From the NCBI GenBank assembly GCA_002438685.1, contig DJQG01000048.1:1-12948 (forward strand): DNA of 12,948 nt. The letters are read 5' to 3'. Position 1 is the first letter of the stretch; each line of letters begins with the position of its first letter. The notes beneath the pieces were generated by a model. It did no database searches, had not been told where the DNA came from, and saw only the letters and a list, made by a program, of their open reading frames with translations. This DNA is from Ruminococcaceae bacterium UBA6392 (GTDB lineage: Bacteria > Bacillota > Clostridia > Oscillospirales > Acutalibacteraceae). The position numbers and the translations under genes were made by a program. Positions 1 to 7,800 of the stretch are shown piece by piece.

Positions 1-1175
1 TGCTTCCACGCCCACATTCCGGTGTGCTCCTTGACTTCGACTATCTCGCCGTTCTCCTCTTTCGCGTTTACGAGAGTAACATATCCGTCGTCGGGCTCGG
101 GCTTTTCGTCCATAAAGGTGAAGATTCGCTCGGCGCCCGCGAGGGCATTGACAATCGAGTTGAACTGGTTCGACATCTGGGATATCGGGTTTATGAAGTT
201 GCGCGAGAGCACAAGGAACGAGGCTATCATGCCGAGCGACAGCGTGTTGATGCCCGTAAGTCCGAGATTCTTCGTGCCGGCAATCGCCATATACGAGCCG
301 ATAACGGCGAGCAGGATATACAGGAAATATCCGAACGCGTTCGTCATAGGCATCATCGAAGTCGCGTGACCGTTTGCGCTCGCGGCGTTGTGCTCCCATT
401 CGGTGTTGCGCTGCTTCATTTCTTTCTTCGACTGCTCTTCGTGGCAGAAGACTTTTATGACCTTCTGACCGTTTATCATCTCTTCGATATATCCGTCAAG
501 GTCCGCAAGGGATCTCTGCTGGGCTACGAAATACGCGCCGCTCTTGCCGACAACTTTCTTGATTATCTGCATGATAAAGAACAGCGACACGCACACAACG
601 AGCGTCAGACCGACGCTGATATAGAGCATGCAGCAGAACACAGCCGCGACGGTGAACGCCGAAGAAATCAGCTGACCCATCGACTGCGCGAGCATCTGGC
701 GCAGGGTATCGGTATCGTTGGTGTAGAGGCTCATCGTGTCGCCGTGGGTGTGCGAATCGAAATATCTTATCGGCAGACGTTGCATCTTCTCGAACATCTC
801 GTCGCGTATGGTCTTGAGCGTTCCCTGCGCTATAGTGACCATGCGGCGGTTGTAGATAAGCGTCGAGAGCGTGCCGATGAGATAGATAACCGCCATGGTT
901 ATCAGCGCGCGTATAAAGCCGGAGAAGTCGGGCGAGGACTGACCGACCATCGGGGTTATATAGTCGTCGATAAGCGTCTGGAGGAACATCGATGACGCCG
1001 CACCCGCAACTGCGCTGAGCAGGATGCAAATTGTGACAAGGACTATCGTGCCCTTATAATTCTTGAGATAAGAGAGCAGACGCTTGAGCGTTTTCTTGTC
1101 GAGCTTTCTGGGCTGCATTCCGGATCCGCCGGGCATACCCTTGAGGCCGCCGTGCATGGGCATAGGCTTACTCAT
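1..1175 (-). CDS. ABC exporter half-transporter, second subunit (3' end cut by window edge)
   Basis: Permease part of a type IV (MsbA/LmrA-like) ABC exporter. 391 residues are visible from the ATG at 1173-1175; the reading frame stays open to base 1. A Met/Gly-rich cytoplasmic N-terminus (about residues 1-21) is followed by hydrophobic segments near 43-65, 88-108, 165-200 and 278-300, with coupling-helix-like sequence such as FDSHTHGDTMSLYTNDTDTL (139-158) typical of this family. The visible part ends in the linker (EKPEPDDGY then TGMWAWK), so Walker A, signature and Walker B all lie outside the window. Start is supported by GGAGG 8 bases upstream. It overlaps the preceding ABC gene by 8 bp, implying translational coupling and 1:1 production. 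Inferred role: heterodimer partner of the 583-aa protein, exporting drugs or another hydrophobic compound; the substrate cannot be read from sequence. Confidence 0.93.
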   Translation of the reverse strand, partial: MSKPMPMHGGLKGMPGGSGMQPRKLDKKTLKRLLSYLKNYKGTIVLVTICILLSAVAGAASSMFLQTLIDDYITPMVGQSSPDFSGFIRALITMAVIYLIGTLSTLIYNRRMVTIAQGTLKTIRDEMFEKMQRLPIRYFDSHTHGDTMSLYTNDTDTLRQMLAQSMGQLISSAFTVAAVFCCMLYISVGLTLVVCVSLFFIMQIIKKVVGKSGAYFVAQQRSLADLDGYIEEMINGQKVIKVFCHEEQSKKEMKQRNTEWEHNAASANGHATSMMPMTNAFGYFLYILLAVIGSYMAIAGTKNLGLTGINTLSLGMIASFLVLSRNFINPISQMSNQFNSIVNALAGAERIFTFMDEKPEPDDGYVTLVNAKEENGEIVEVKEHTGMWAWK

Positions 1176-2919
1176 CGTCGTTTCCTCCCTTCTGCTGGGA
1201 TCCATAAACTTCGCGATAGATATCGCAGGATTTCAGTAGTTCGTCATGCGTGCCCTGTGCGATTATTCTGCCGTTGTCGAACACGAGTATTTTGTCCGCG
1301 TTCTGAACCGAGCTTATGCGCTGGGCAATAATTATTTTAGTCGTGTCGGGCATATACTGCGAAAGTCCCTTTTGAATCAGCGCGTCGGTGTGGGTATCGA
1401 CGGCACTTGTCGAGTCGTCGAGAATGAGCACCTTGGGATTCTTGAGCAGAGCGCGCGCTATGCACAGCCTCTGCTTCTGACCGCCGGAGACGTTCGTGCC
1501 GCCCTGTTCGATATAGGTGTTGTAGCCGTCGGGCATCGCGCTGACGAATTCATCCGCCTGAGCGAGCTCGCAGGCGTGCTTTATTTCATCATCGGTCGCG
1601 TCCTCGTTGCCCCAGCGCAGGTTCTCGGATATCGTGCCGGAGAACAGCTCGTTCTTCTGGAGCACCATCGCGACCGAGTTCCTCAGGGTTTCGAGATCGT
1701 AGTTTCTGACATCCACGCCGCCGAGCATCACTTCGCCGCTCGTTACATCGTAGAGGCGCGGGATGAGCTGGACGAAAGAGGATTTCGACGAACCCGTGCC
1801 GCCGATTATGCCTACAGTCTCGCCGGAGGCTATATGCACATTGACATCGTCGAGCACCTTTGCGTCCGCCTTGGAGGCATAGGCGAAGTTGACATCCTTA
1901 TAATCTATCTCGCCGTTTTCAACCTCGAGAACGGGGTTCGCGGGGTTCGAGATATCGGTCTTTTCGTTGAGTATCTCAGCTATACGCTGAGCGGAAGAGC
2001 TCGCGATTATCATCATGGCAAAGACCATGGAGAGCATCATGAGGCTCATGAGTATCTGCATGGCGTAGGTGAACAGCGCGGTGAGCGAACCTGTGGTCAG
2101 ACCGAGAGCCGCGTTGTTGCCGCTGGCGATGACCGCCTTTGCGCCGAGCCACGAGATAAGTATCATGCAGGTATACATGCAGACCTGCATGATAGGCGAG
2201 TTGAGCGCGATAAGGCGCTCCGCCTTTGCGAAGTCTTTGTATATCTTCTCGGATATCTTCTCGAATTTGCTTATCTCGTGCTCCTCTTGATTGAAGGACT
2301 TGACGACTCTTATGCCGCGCACATTCTCCTGAACGACATTGTTGAGCTCATCGTAGGTGTGGAAAACGCGCTTGAACACGGGGTGCACCTTGATGATTAT
2401 CAGCACGAGCAGCGCCGCAAGGACAGGTATAATCGCAATAAACATAAGCGAAATCTGGCTGTCTATTCTGAACGAGACTATCATGGCAAAAATCAGCATA
2501 ACGGGTCCGCGTATCGCTATTCTTATGAGCATCTGATAGGCGTTCTGAATATTTGTGACATCCGTTGTCAGTCTTGTAACTATCGATGCGGTCGAGAATT
2601 TGTCGATGTTCGAGAATGCGAAGGTCTGGACATTGTCATACATATCGCTGCGCAGATTCGCGCCAAATCCGGCTGACGCGCGCGAGCCGAGGAACGCCGC
2701 GAGCATTCCAGTCACCATCTGGAACACCGCAAGGAATAGCAGTGCAAGACCGTATTTCCAGATCATGGATATCACGCCGCCCTCGATGCCGTTGTCGATA
2801 AGACCTGACATACAAAGCGGGATAACTATCTCGAACACGACTTCAAACGCAGAGAAAAAGATAGTCACCCATGATACTTTTTTGTATTGGCGCATGCTCT
2901 TCAACAAAGTTTTTATCAT
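1168..2919 (-). CDS. ABC exporter half-transporter with degenerate ATP site
   Basis: Membrane ABC exporter subunit of 583 aa, with an N-terminal six-helix permease (hydrophobic stretches near 16-37, 55-76, 132-149, 157-177, 242-262, 280-307) and a C-terminal ATPase. ATPase motifs: Walker A GGTGSSKS at 373-380, Q-loop Q421, signature VSGGQ at 477-481, Walker B LILDD at 498-502, D-loop SAVD. Two catalytic positions are non-consensus: the Walker B glutamate is Asp502 and the switch histidine is Gln533 (IIIAQR). Such changes mark the non-hydrolysing site of heterodimeric exporters (TM287/288 and BmrCD types), so the partner encoded next door should carry the canonical Glu and His. The start is placed at the ATG at 2917-2919, giving MIKTLLKSM, because AAGGGAG lies 7 bases before it; a longer ORF to 2988 would run inside marR. 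It follows marR by 4 bp. Substrate unknown; multidrug export is a family-based guess. Confidence 0.95.
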   Translation of the reverse strand: MIKTLLKSMRQYKKVSWVTIFFSAFEVVFEIVIPLCMSGLIDNGIEGGVISMIWKYGLALLFLAVFQMVTGMLAAFLGSRASAGFGANLRSDMYDNVQTFAFSNIDKFSTASIVTRLTTDVTNIQNAYQMLIRIAIRGPVMLIFAMIVSFRIDSQISLMFIAIIPVLAALLVLIIIKVHPVFKRVFHTYDELNNVVQENVRGIRVVKSFNQEEHEISKFEKISEKIYKDFAKAERLIALNSPIMQVCMYTCMILISWLGAKAVIASGNNAALGLTTGSLTALFTYAMQILMSLMMLSMVFAMMIIASSSAQRIAEILNEKTDISNPANPVLEVENGEIDYKDVNFAYASKADAKVLDDVNVHIASGETVGIIGGTGSSKSSFVQLIPRLYDVTSGEVMLGGVDVRNYDLETLRNSVAMVLQKNELFSGTISENLRWGNEDATDDEIKHACELAQADEFVSAMPDGYNTYIEQGGTNVSGGQKQRLCIARALLKNPKVLILDDSTSAVDTHTDALIQKGLSQYMPDTTKIIIAQRISSVQNADKILVFDNGRIIAQGTHDELLKSCDIYREVYGSQQKGGNDDE

Positions 2920-2923
2920 ATTC

Positions 2924-3394
2924 TCACTCCCTTTTTTCTTTCTTTGCTCCACTTTCCGGTTTGCAGCCGGGGCTGCTGTCGATATCAAGGTTATCGCATA
3001 TCCTTATGAGATATCCGCGGAGCTGTTCGATTTCTTCTTCGCTGAACGATCTGAGCATCGCACGCTCGCCGTTGTCGATAGAACGGCGTATCTCGAGATT
3101 GATATCTTTCGCCTTGTCGGTCAGCCGCACGACCTTGTTTCTCTTGTCCGACGGGTCGGTGCAGGTGCTGAGATATCCGCTCTGCTCCATGCGCGTGACT
3201 ATGCCGACAATCGTCGGGTGCGAGACATGGGCGTAGTCTTCTATCTCTTTCTGGGTTGTCTGACCTCCGCGCTCGGCGATGAATCTCAAAATACGTGACT
3301 GCGCAAAGGTCAGCCCGTGCTTTCCGAGTGCGGTGTCGGCGTTTGATTTCAAGCGGTTGTCTATGCGTTTGAAAAAATATCCGATATACTCCAT
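2924..3394 (-). CDS. MarR-family transcriptional repressor of the exporter operon
   Basis: 156-aa winged-helix regulator. The recognition region lies at about residues 45-75 (TQKEIEDYAHVSHPTIVGIV), followed by the wing with the MarR-type DPSDKRNKVVRLT motif (about 79-91) and C-terminal dimerisation helices ending in a charged tail (KKEKRE). The ATG at 3392-3394 is preceded by AAAGGAG with about 6 bases spacing. It is the first gene of an operon with two ABC half-transporters; the stop codon is 4 bp before the next start, and that gene's ribosome site lies within the end of marR. The perfect promoter plus adjoining inverted repeat just upstream implies autorepression relieved by a ligand, probably an exporter substrate. 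The family is clear; the inducer is unknown. Confidence 0.93.
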   Translation of the reverse strand: MEYIGYFFKRIDNRLKSNADTALGKHGLTFAQSRILRFIAERGGQTTQKEIEDYAHVSHPTIVGIVTRMEQSGYLSTCTDPSDKRNKVVRLTDKAKDINLEIRRSIDNGERAMLRSFSEEEIEQLRGYLIRICDNLDIDSSPGCKPESGAKKEKRE

Positions 3395-3434
3395 AGCGAT
3401 CTCCTTTCCGCAAAGCTGTTTTAAGCAATATTAA

Positions 3435-3450
3435 GTGTAGCACGCTACAC
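3435..3450. promoter_or_regulatory. Inverted repeat, likely MarR operator
   Basis: GTGTAGC-AC-GCTACAC: perfect 7-bp arms with a 2-bp centre. On the minus strand it starts immediately after the TATAAT box of the marR promoter and so covers the expected transcription start. The position is ideal for blocking RNA polymerase. Seen directly: the repeat and its placement. Inferred: that the adjacent MarR-type protein binds it. Confidence 0.75.
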
Positions 3451-3479
3451 ATTATACATATATGGGCGCCGATTGTCAA
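3451..3479 (-). promoter_or_regulatory. Consensus sigma-A/sigma-70 promoter of the marR-ABC operon
   Basis: Read on the minus strand, TTGACA (3474-3479) and TATAAT (3451-3456) are separated by exactly 17 bp (3457-3473): a full match to the housekeeping consensus. The predicted start near 3444 gives a leader of about 50 nt ahead of the marR ATG. Such a strong promoter fits an operon that is held off by a repressor and fired fully on induction. Confidence 0.9.
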
Positions 3480-3513
3480 CAATATGTTTGTAAACAATTT
3501 GTGACCTCGGCGC
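3466..3513. promoter_or_regulatory. Nested dyads over and upstream of the marR -35 box
   Basis: Several symmetrical elements share nearly one centre (about 3489-3491). Outer arms GCGCCGA (3466-3472) and TCGGCGC (3507-3513) are perfect complements. Inside are ACAA (3479-3482) pairing with TTGT (3499-3502) and TGTTT-GT-AAACA (3485-3496). A separate 12-bp dyad, ATTGT-CA-ACAAT (3472-3483), sits on the -35 box. It lies between the tetR stop and the marR promoter. It may be a second operator set (ATTGT/ACAAT half-sites are common for MarR proteins) or a hairpin; there is no T-run after it, so it is a poor intrinsic terminator. Confidence 0.45.
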
Positions 3514-3522
3514 TGAAGATTT

Positions 3523-4050
3523 TTATGTTCTGTTTTCGTTGAGATTAAAGACGGTGCGTATGAGCTCTGACGCCGCGCGGATGCCGTGCTCGTCCGGATT
3601 CATGAGCAAGAGTCTTGACGTTCCGCCGATGCAGAAGATTATTTTTTCTTTGCGCTCCGGCTCGTCGTCGTCATGCAGATAGATTCTGAAAAGAGCCTCC
3701 TCCGCATCGTTGAGCAGTGAAGCTATATCGTCGCCGTAGAGCGCGCGGATGAGCCGCTCCTCGCGCGATATCGCGCCGACAAGCTCTGAAACAAAGGCGT
3801 ATGTATCGCTGAACGCCATCCGGGCGCAGTCACAGCGACCGAGGATATCGGCGACGGTCTCGCGGCAGATATGCCGATGCAGGCTCTCCATAGTGTCATA
3901 GTGGGAATAGAATGTCGTTTTGTTTATCAGCGCCTCCCGGCACAGGTCGCTGACTTTGACGGGCGACGGGTCGCGCAGGCGCATATCGACATATGTATGC
4001 ACTATCAGCCGCTCCGTTTTGATATATCTCAGATCATTTTTATTCACCAT
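3523..4050 (-). CDS. TetR/AcrR-family transcriptional regulator
   Basis: 175-aa regulator. The N-terminal TetR helix-turn-helix is at about residues 30-52 (VKVSDLCREALINKTTFYSH, then YDTMESL), which is the characteristic 'T-FY-H/Y-F/Y' end of the recognition helix; the rest is an alpha-helical ligand/dimer domain with no recognisable subfamily motif. The ATG at 4048-4050 has a modest AGAGG-type site about 9 bases upstream. It is divergent from the putative hydrolase gene at 4178, across 127 bp that hold a palindrome in the hydrolase promoter, so the hydrolase is the likely target. It ends 128 bp before marR on the same strand; no clear terminator or own promoter was found, so read-through into the exporter operon is possible. 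Confidence 0.88.
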   Translation of the reverse strand: MVNKNDLRYIKTERLIVHTYVDMRLRDPSPVKVSDLCREALINKTTFYSHYDTMESLHRHICRETVADILGRCDCARMAFSDTYAFVSELVGAISREERLIRALYGDDIASLLNDAEEALFRIYLHDDDEPERKEKIIFCIGGTSRLLLMNPDEHGIRAASELIRTVFNLNENRT

Positions 4051-4106
4051 TTAAACGCCTCTTTTTATATTCAGTCGTTTATCTTACCAATTCGCAAAAC
4101 AGTTTC

Positions 4107-4135
4107 TTGATTAGACAACTTTAGTTGTTTATAAT
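4107..4135 (+). promoter_or_regulatory. Promoter of the putative hydrolase gene
   Basis: TTGATT (4107-4112) and TATAAT (4130-4135) are separated by 17 bp on the plus strand. The -10 box is perfect and the -35 box matches 4 of 6 consensus bases. Start of transcription is expected near 4142, giving a leader of about 36 nt with the GGGGGAG ribosome site. The spacer contains a palindrome described separately. Confidence 0.8.
4112..4131. promoter_or_regulatory. Palindromic operator inside the -35/-10 spacer, probable TetR site
   Basis: Core ACAACT-TT-AGTTGT (4115-4128) has perfect 6-bp arms around a 2-bp centre; the symmetry extends to 20 bp (4112-4131) with one mismatched pair. It fills the spacer between the two promoter boxes, the classic position for steric repression. 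The divergent TetR-like gene next door makes it the likely ligand-responsive repressor. Binding itself is inferred. Confidence 0.75.
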
Positions 4136-4177
4136 GTTAGCATATACTAAAAAATATTACAAGGGGGAGTATGCCGA

Positions 4178-4708
4178 ATGAACAGAAAAGACCGCACCGT
4201 CTATATTATGCTCACCGACTATCCGGATAAGGTCTCAAAAACTATAAAGAGAATAGGGCTTTGGGAATACTCCCACATGTCGATAAGCACGGATGAACAC
4301 TACCCGAAATTTTTCAGCTTCACCGGCAAGCGCGGATTCATGACCGAGGACTTTGACCTCCACCCGACTTACAAAGGCACGGATGTCCCCTGCGCGCTGT
4401 TCGCTCTGCCTGTAACGGAAGCGGAGCTTCGCAATGTAGAGCGCATCATAAAGCACATGACCTCGAACGCCGACGAGTATAAATACAGCTACATTGGGTT
4501 AGCCCTGCTCTATCTGCGGATAATCCCGAAGCAGCGCGGACGCGACACCTGCGTCGGCTTCGTCTCGCGCACGATAAGGGAGCAGACCTCGCTCTCCGCA
4601 GGTCGCAGGAAAAAGTTTTGCAGCCCAAATGACATAAAGGCGTTTTTTATCAATCAGCTTGTCTTTGAGGGACCGCTGAGAGTGCTGCTGCAAAAGGGCA
4701 AGGCGTAA
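4178..4708 (+). CDS. Putative circularly permuted NlpC/P60 (YiiX/LRAT-like) cysteine hydrolase
   Basis: 176-aa cytoplasmic-looking protein with no signal peptide or membrane span. Its layout resembles permuted papain-fold proteins (YiiX, LRAT and related clostridial hypotheticals): a short beta start (YIMLTDYP), an early histidine in YSHMSIS (His33), a strand with FFSFTGKRGF, the strand CALFALPVTEAEL (72-84) followed by a helix, a KYSYIGLALLYL segment (102-113), and then a cysteine at the start of a helix in DTCVGFVSRTI (Cys125). His-before-Cys order is the permuted arrangement. Predicted chemistry is amide, ester or peptide-bond hydrolysis or acyl transfer; the substrate is unknown. The ATG follows GGGGGAG by about 8 bases. 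It stands alone, divergent from a TetR regulator, with its own promoter and tandem terminator hairpins. Family assignment is from remembered motif patterns, so moderately sure. Confidence 0.72.
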   Translation: MNRKDRTVYIMLTDYPDKVSKTIKRIGLWEYSHMSISTDEHYPKFFSFTGKRGFMTEDFDLHPTYKGTDVPCALFALPVTEAELRNVERIIKHMTSNADEYKYSYIGLALLYLRIIPKQRGRDTCVGFVSRTIREQTSLSAGRRKKFCSPNDIKAFFINQLVFEGPLRVLLQKGKA

Positions 4709-4722
4709 ATTAAAATATCGTT

Positions 4723-4757
4723 CCGCCGTCGGTCTGTTCCGTTCGGCGGCTTATTTT
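4723..4757 (+). terminator. Hairpin with T-rich tail after the hydrolase gene
   Basis: CCGCCG (4723-4728) and CGGCGG (4744-4749) form a 6-bp GC stem with a 15-nt loop, followed by CTTATTTT. It is 14 bp past the stop codon. It is weaker than the next hairpin because of the long loop and interrupted T-run, and probably acts as the first of two tandem stops. Confidence 0.5.
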
Positions 4758-4767
4758 CGGCAAAAGC

Positions 4768-4796
4768 AAAAGACCTCCCGCTCCGGGAGGTCTTTT
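4768..4796. terminator. Strong bidirectional intrinsic terminator between the hydrolase gene and carB
   Basis: A perfect 13-bp stem, AAAAGACCTCCCG (4768-4780) with CGGGAGGTCTTTT (4784-4796), closes a 3-nt loop (CTC). The A-run and T-run make it work in both directions. On the minus strand it lies 22 bp beyond the carB stop and ends the pyrG-purF-purC-carAB operon; on the plus strand it ends the hydrolase transcript. The two genes converge here. Confidence 0.93.
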
Positions 4797-4818
4797 AATA
4801 TAATAAGGGTTGTTGAAA

Positions 4819-7800
4819 TCAGTTCTCGCCGTCGCCGTTTATGGTCGATATCTCGGGGGTTATCTCTTCGAGAACATCGAGGACTATCTTCACGGTGTCG
4901 AGGGAGGTGAATATCGTCACGCCGTTCTGGACGGCACAGCGGCGGATCTCAACGCCGTCCTCAAAGTGGACGCCGGAGAGAATGGCGCGCGTGTTTATAA
5001 CATAGCTGACATAGCCCGCGCGGATGGAATCGAGGATCTCGGTGCTGCCCTCGCTGAGCTTGCCGCGCACGCGGGTGCGTATGCCGTGCTTTTTGAGGAA
5101 TGCCGCGGTTCCGGCAGTCGCCTCGATATTGAAGCCGAGATGATAGAAACGCTTAACGAGCGGCAGAGCCTCTTCTTTGTCCTCATCGGCAAGGGTAACT
5201 ATGACCGTACCGTATTCTTTCATCCTGACCCCGGACGCCTGGAGAGCCTTGTAGAGCGCACGGTTCAGGCGTTTGTCGTAGCCTATCGCTTCGCCGGTCG
5301 ATTTCATCTCGGGCGAAAGATACGCGTCCATGCCGGTCAGCTTCTCGAACGAGAACGCCGGGGCTTTGACATACCAGCGCTTGCCGTCGGGCAGGCGCAT
5401 ATCGGTTATGCCCTGGTCGTGCAGGCTCTGACCGAGCATGACCTTTGTCGCGATGCGGACAAGGTTGCAGTCGGTGGACTTCGAAAGGAACGGCACGCTT
5501 CGCGAGGCGCGGGGGTTGACCTCGATAACATAGACGCTCTCGTCGCTGTCAACTATAAATTGTATATTGAACAGACCGACTATGCCTATGCCGAGTCCGA
5601 GCTTTGTGGTGTATTCGGCTATCGTGTCTCTGACCTTCTGCGAGATTGAGAACGGCGGATACACGCTCGTGCTGTCACCCGAGTGGACGCCGGTGCGCTC
5701 GACGAGCTCCATTATGCCGGGGATGAACACCTCGCTGCCGTCGCAGATAGCGTCTATCTCAACTTCCTTGCCCATAAGATATTTATCTATGAGCACGGGC
5801 TTATCCTCATCGACCTCAACGGCGTTCTTGAGGTATTTTCTGAGCATCGTTTCGTTTGCGACTATCTCCATCGCTCTGCCGCCGAGCACGAAGCTCGGGC
5901 GCACAAGCACGGGATAGCCTATGCGCGCGGCAACTGCCGCACCGGTCTCGATATCCGTAACAGCCTCGCCTTTCGGGTTCGGGATGCCGAGGGATTTTAT
6001 AACGGCGTCAAACGCGTCTCTGTTCTCGGCGCGCTCAATGGCGTCGCAGTCTGTGCCGATTATCTTCACTCCGCGCTTTGCAAGCGGAGCCGCGAGGTTG
6101 ACGGCAGTCTGACCGCCGAGGGTGACTATAACGCCCTCCGGCTTTTCGAGATGGACTATATTCATAACATCCTCTGTCGTCAGGGGCTCGAAATAGAGCT
6201 TGTCGGCAGTGGTGTAGTCGGTCGAAACGGTCTCGGGGTTGTTGTTTATAACTATCGCCTCATAGCCGAGCTGCTGAATGGCATGGACGGCGTGGACGGT
6301 CGAATAGTCGAACTCGACACCCTGTCCGATACGGATAGGACCTGATCCTAAGACTATTATCTTCTTTTTGTCCGACACAACGGACTCGTTCTCGCTCGCG
6401 TAGGTCGAGTAGAAATAGGGCACATAGCTGTCAAACTCGCTCGCGCAGGTATCGATCATCTTGTATGTCGGGAAGATGTCCTCTTTGCATCTGCGCTCAT
6501 ATATGCTGTCCTCGCTCTCTTTCCAGAGCTCGGCGATATACGAATCGGAGAAGCCGAGGCGCTTTGCCTCGCGCAGAAGAATGTCGGAGCCGGGATTCGC
6601 CTCCATCTCCTTCTCGAAGTCGACTATCTTCTTTATCTTGTCAAGGAAGAACATGTCTATATGCGTTATATCGCAGATAAGCGACGGGTCAACGCCCATC
6701 CACATCAGCTGGGATATTGCATAGAGACGGTCGTCCGTGCCCTCTTTGATATATTCGAGCAGCTCGTCAACGCTCATATGCGCCGAGTCGAACTTCTCCA
6801 TATGCAGGTGGTTCTTGCTCTCTTCGAGCGAGCGTATCGCCTTGAGCAGGCTCTCTTCAAAAGTGCGTCCGACGCTCATGACCTCGCCGGTCGCCTTCAT
6901 CTGGGTCGAAAGCGTGTTGTGCGCGGCAGGGAACTTGTCGAACGGGAAGCGCGGCATCTTGGTCACGACATAGTCGAGCGAGGGCTCGAAGCAGGCGGGG
7001 GTGTTTGCAAGCTGTATCTCATGAAGATCCATGCCGACCGCTATCTTCGCCGAGACGCGCGCTATCGGATATCCGCTCGCCTTTGAAGCGAGGGCGGACG
7101 AACGCGAAACTCTGGGGTTGACCTCAATGACATAGTAGCGGAACGAATGGGGATCGAGCGCAAACTGAACGTTGCAGCCGCCCTTTACTCCCAGGGCACG
7201 GATAATTTTGAGCGCGGAATCCCTGAGCATCTGATATTCTTTGTTCGTCAGCGTCTGGCTGGGCGCGACGACTATCGAGTCGCCGGTATGAATGCCGACG
7301 GGGTCGAGGTTTTCCATATTACAAACGGTGATAGCGGTGTCGTTCGCGTCGCGTATCACTTCGTATTCTATCTCTTTGTAGCCCTTTATGCTCTTTTCAA
7401 CGAGCACCTGATGCACGGGCGAGAGCGCAAGCGCGTTCTTCATCATGTCGCGCATCTCTTCGGGGTCATAGGCAAATCCGCCGCCCGTTCCGCCGAGCGT
7501 GAACGCGGGGCGCAGGATAACGGGATAGCCAATCTTCTCTGCCGCCTCAAGACCCTCTTCGATGTTGTAGGTTATCTGCGAGGGGACTATCGGCTCGCCG
7601 ATGCTCTCACAGAGCTCTTTGAACAGCTCTCTGTCCTCGGCGCGCTCGATGCTCTCGGCATCCGTGCCGAGCAGCTCTATCTCGCATTCCTTGAGAACGC
7701 CTTTTTTTGCAAGCTGCATCGCAAGGTTGAGTCCGGTCTGACCGCCGATGCCGGGGACTATCGCGTCCGGGCGCTCATAGCGGCAGATACGCGCGAGATA

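Noticed and set aside
24..995. Plus-strand frame of 323 codons opposite the truncated ABC gene
   Set aside because: The minus strand encodes a clear ABC permease here; the antisense product is low-complexity Arg/His/Glu-rich.
2920..2988. N-terminal extension of 23 residues on the 583-aa ABC protein
   Set aside because: It would lie inside the end of marR, is not hydrophobic or conserved-looking, and a good ribosome site with 7-base spacing supports the internal ATG at 2919.
3421..3434. TTAAGCAATATTAA imperfect repeat in the marR leader
   Set aside because: Four-base AT arms in AT-rich leader sequence; expected by chance.
4061..4092. Possible minus-strand promoter for tetR (TATAAA-like box near 4064-4069)
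   Set aside because: No -35 box at acceptable spacing matches well (best TTGGTA at 15 bp), and the box is very close to the start codon. Not strong enough to annotate.
4171..4230. Short frame starting at the earlier ATG (4171) just before the hydrolase start
   Set aside because: Only 19 codons, out of frame with the hydrolase, and the ribosome site is one base from this ATG, too close for efficient use.
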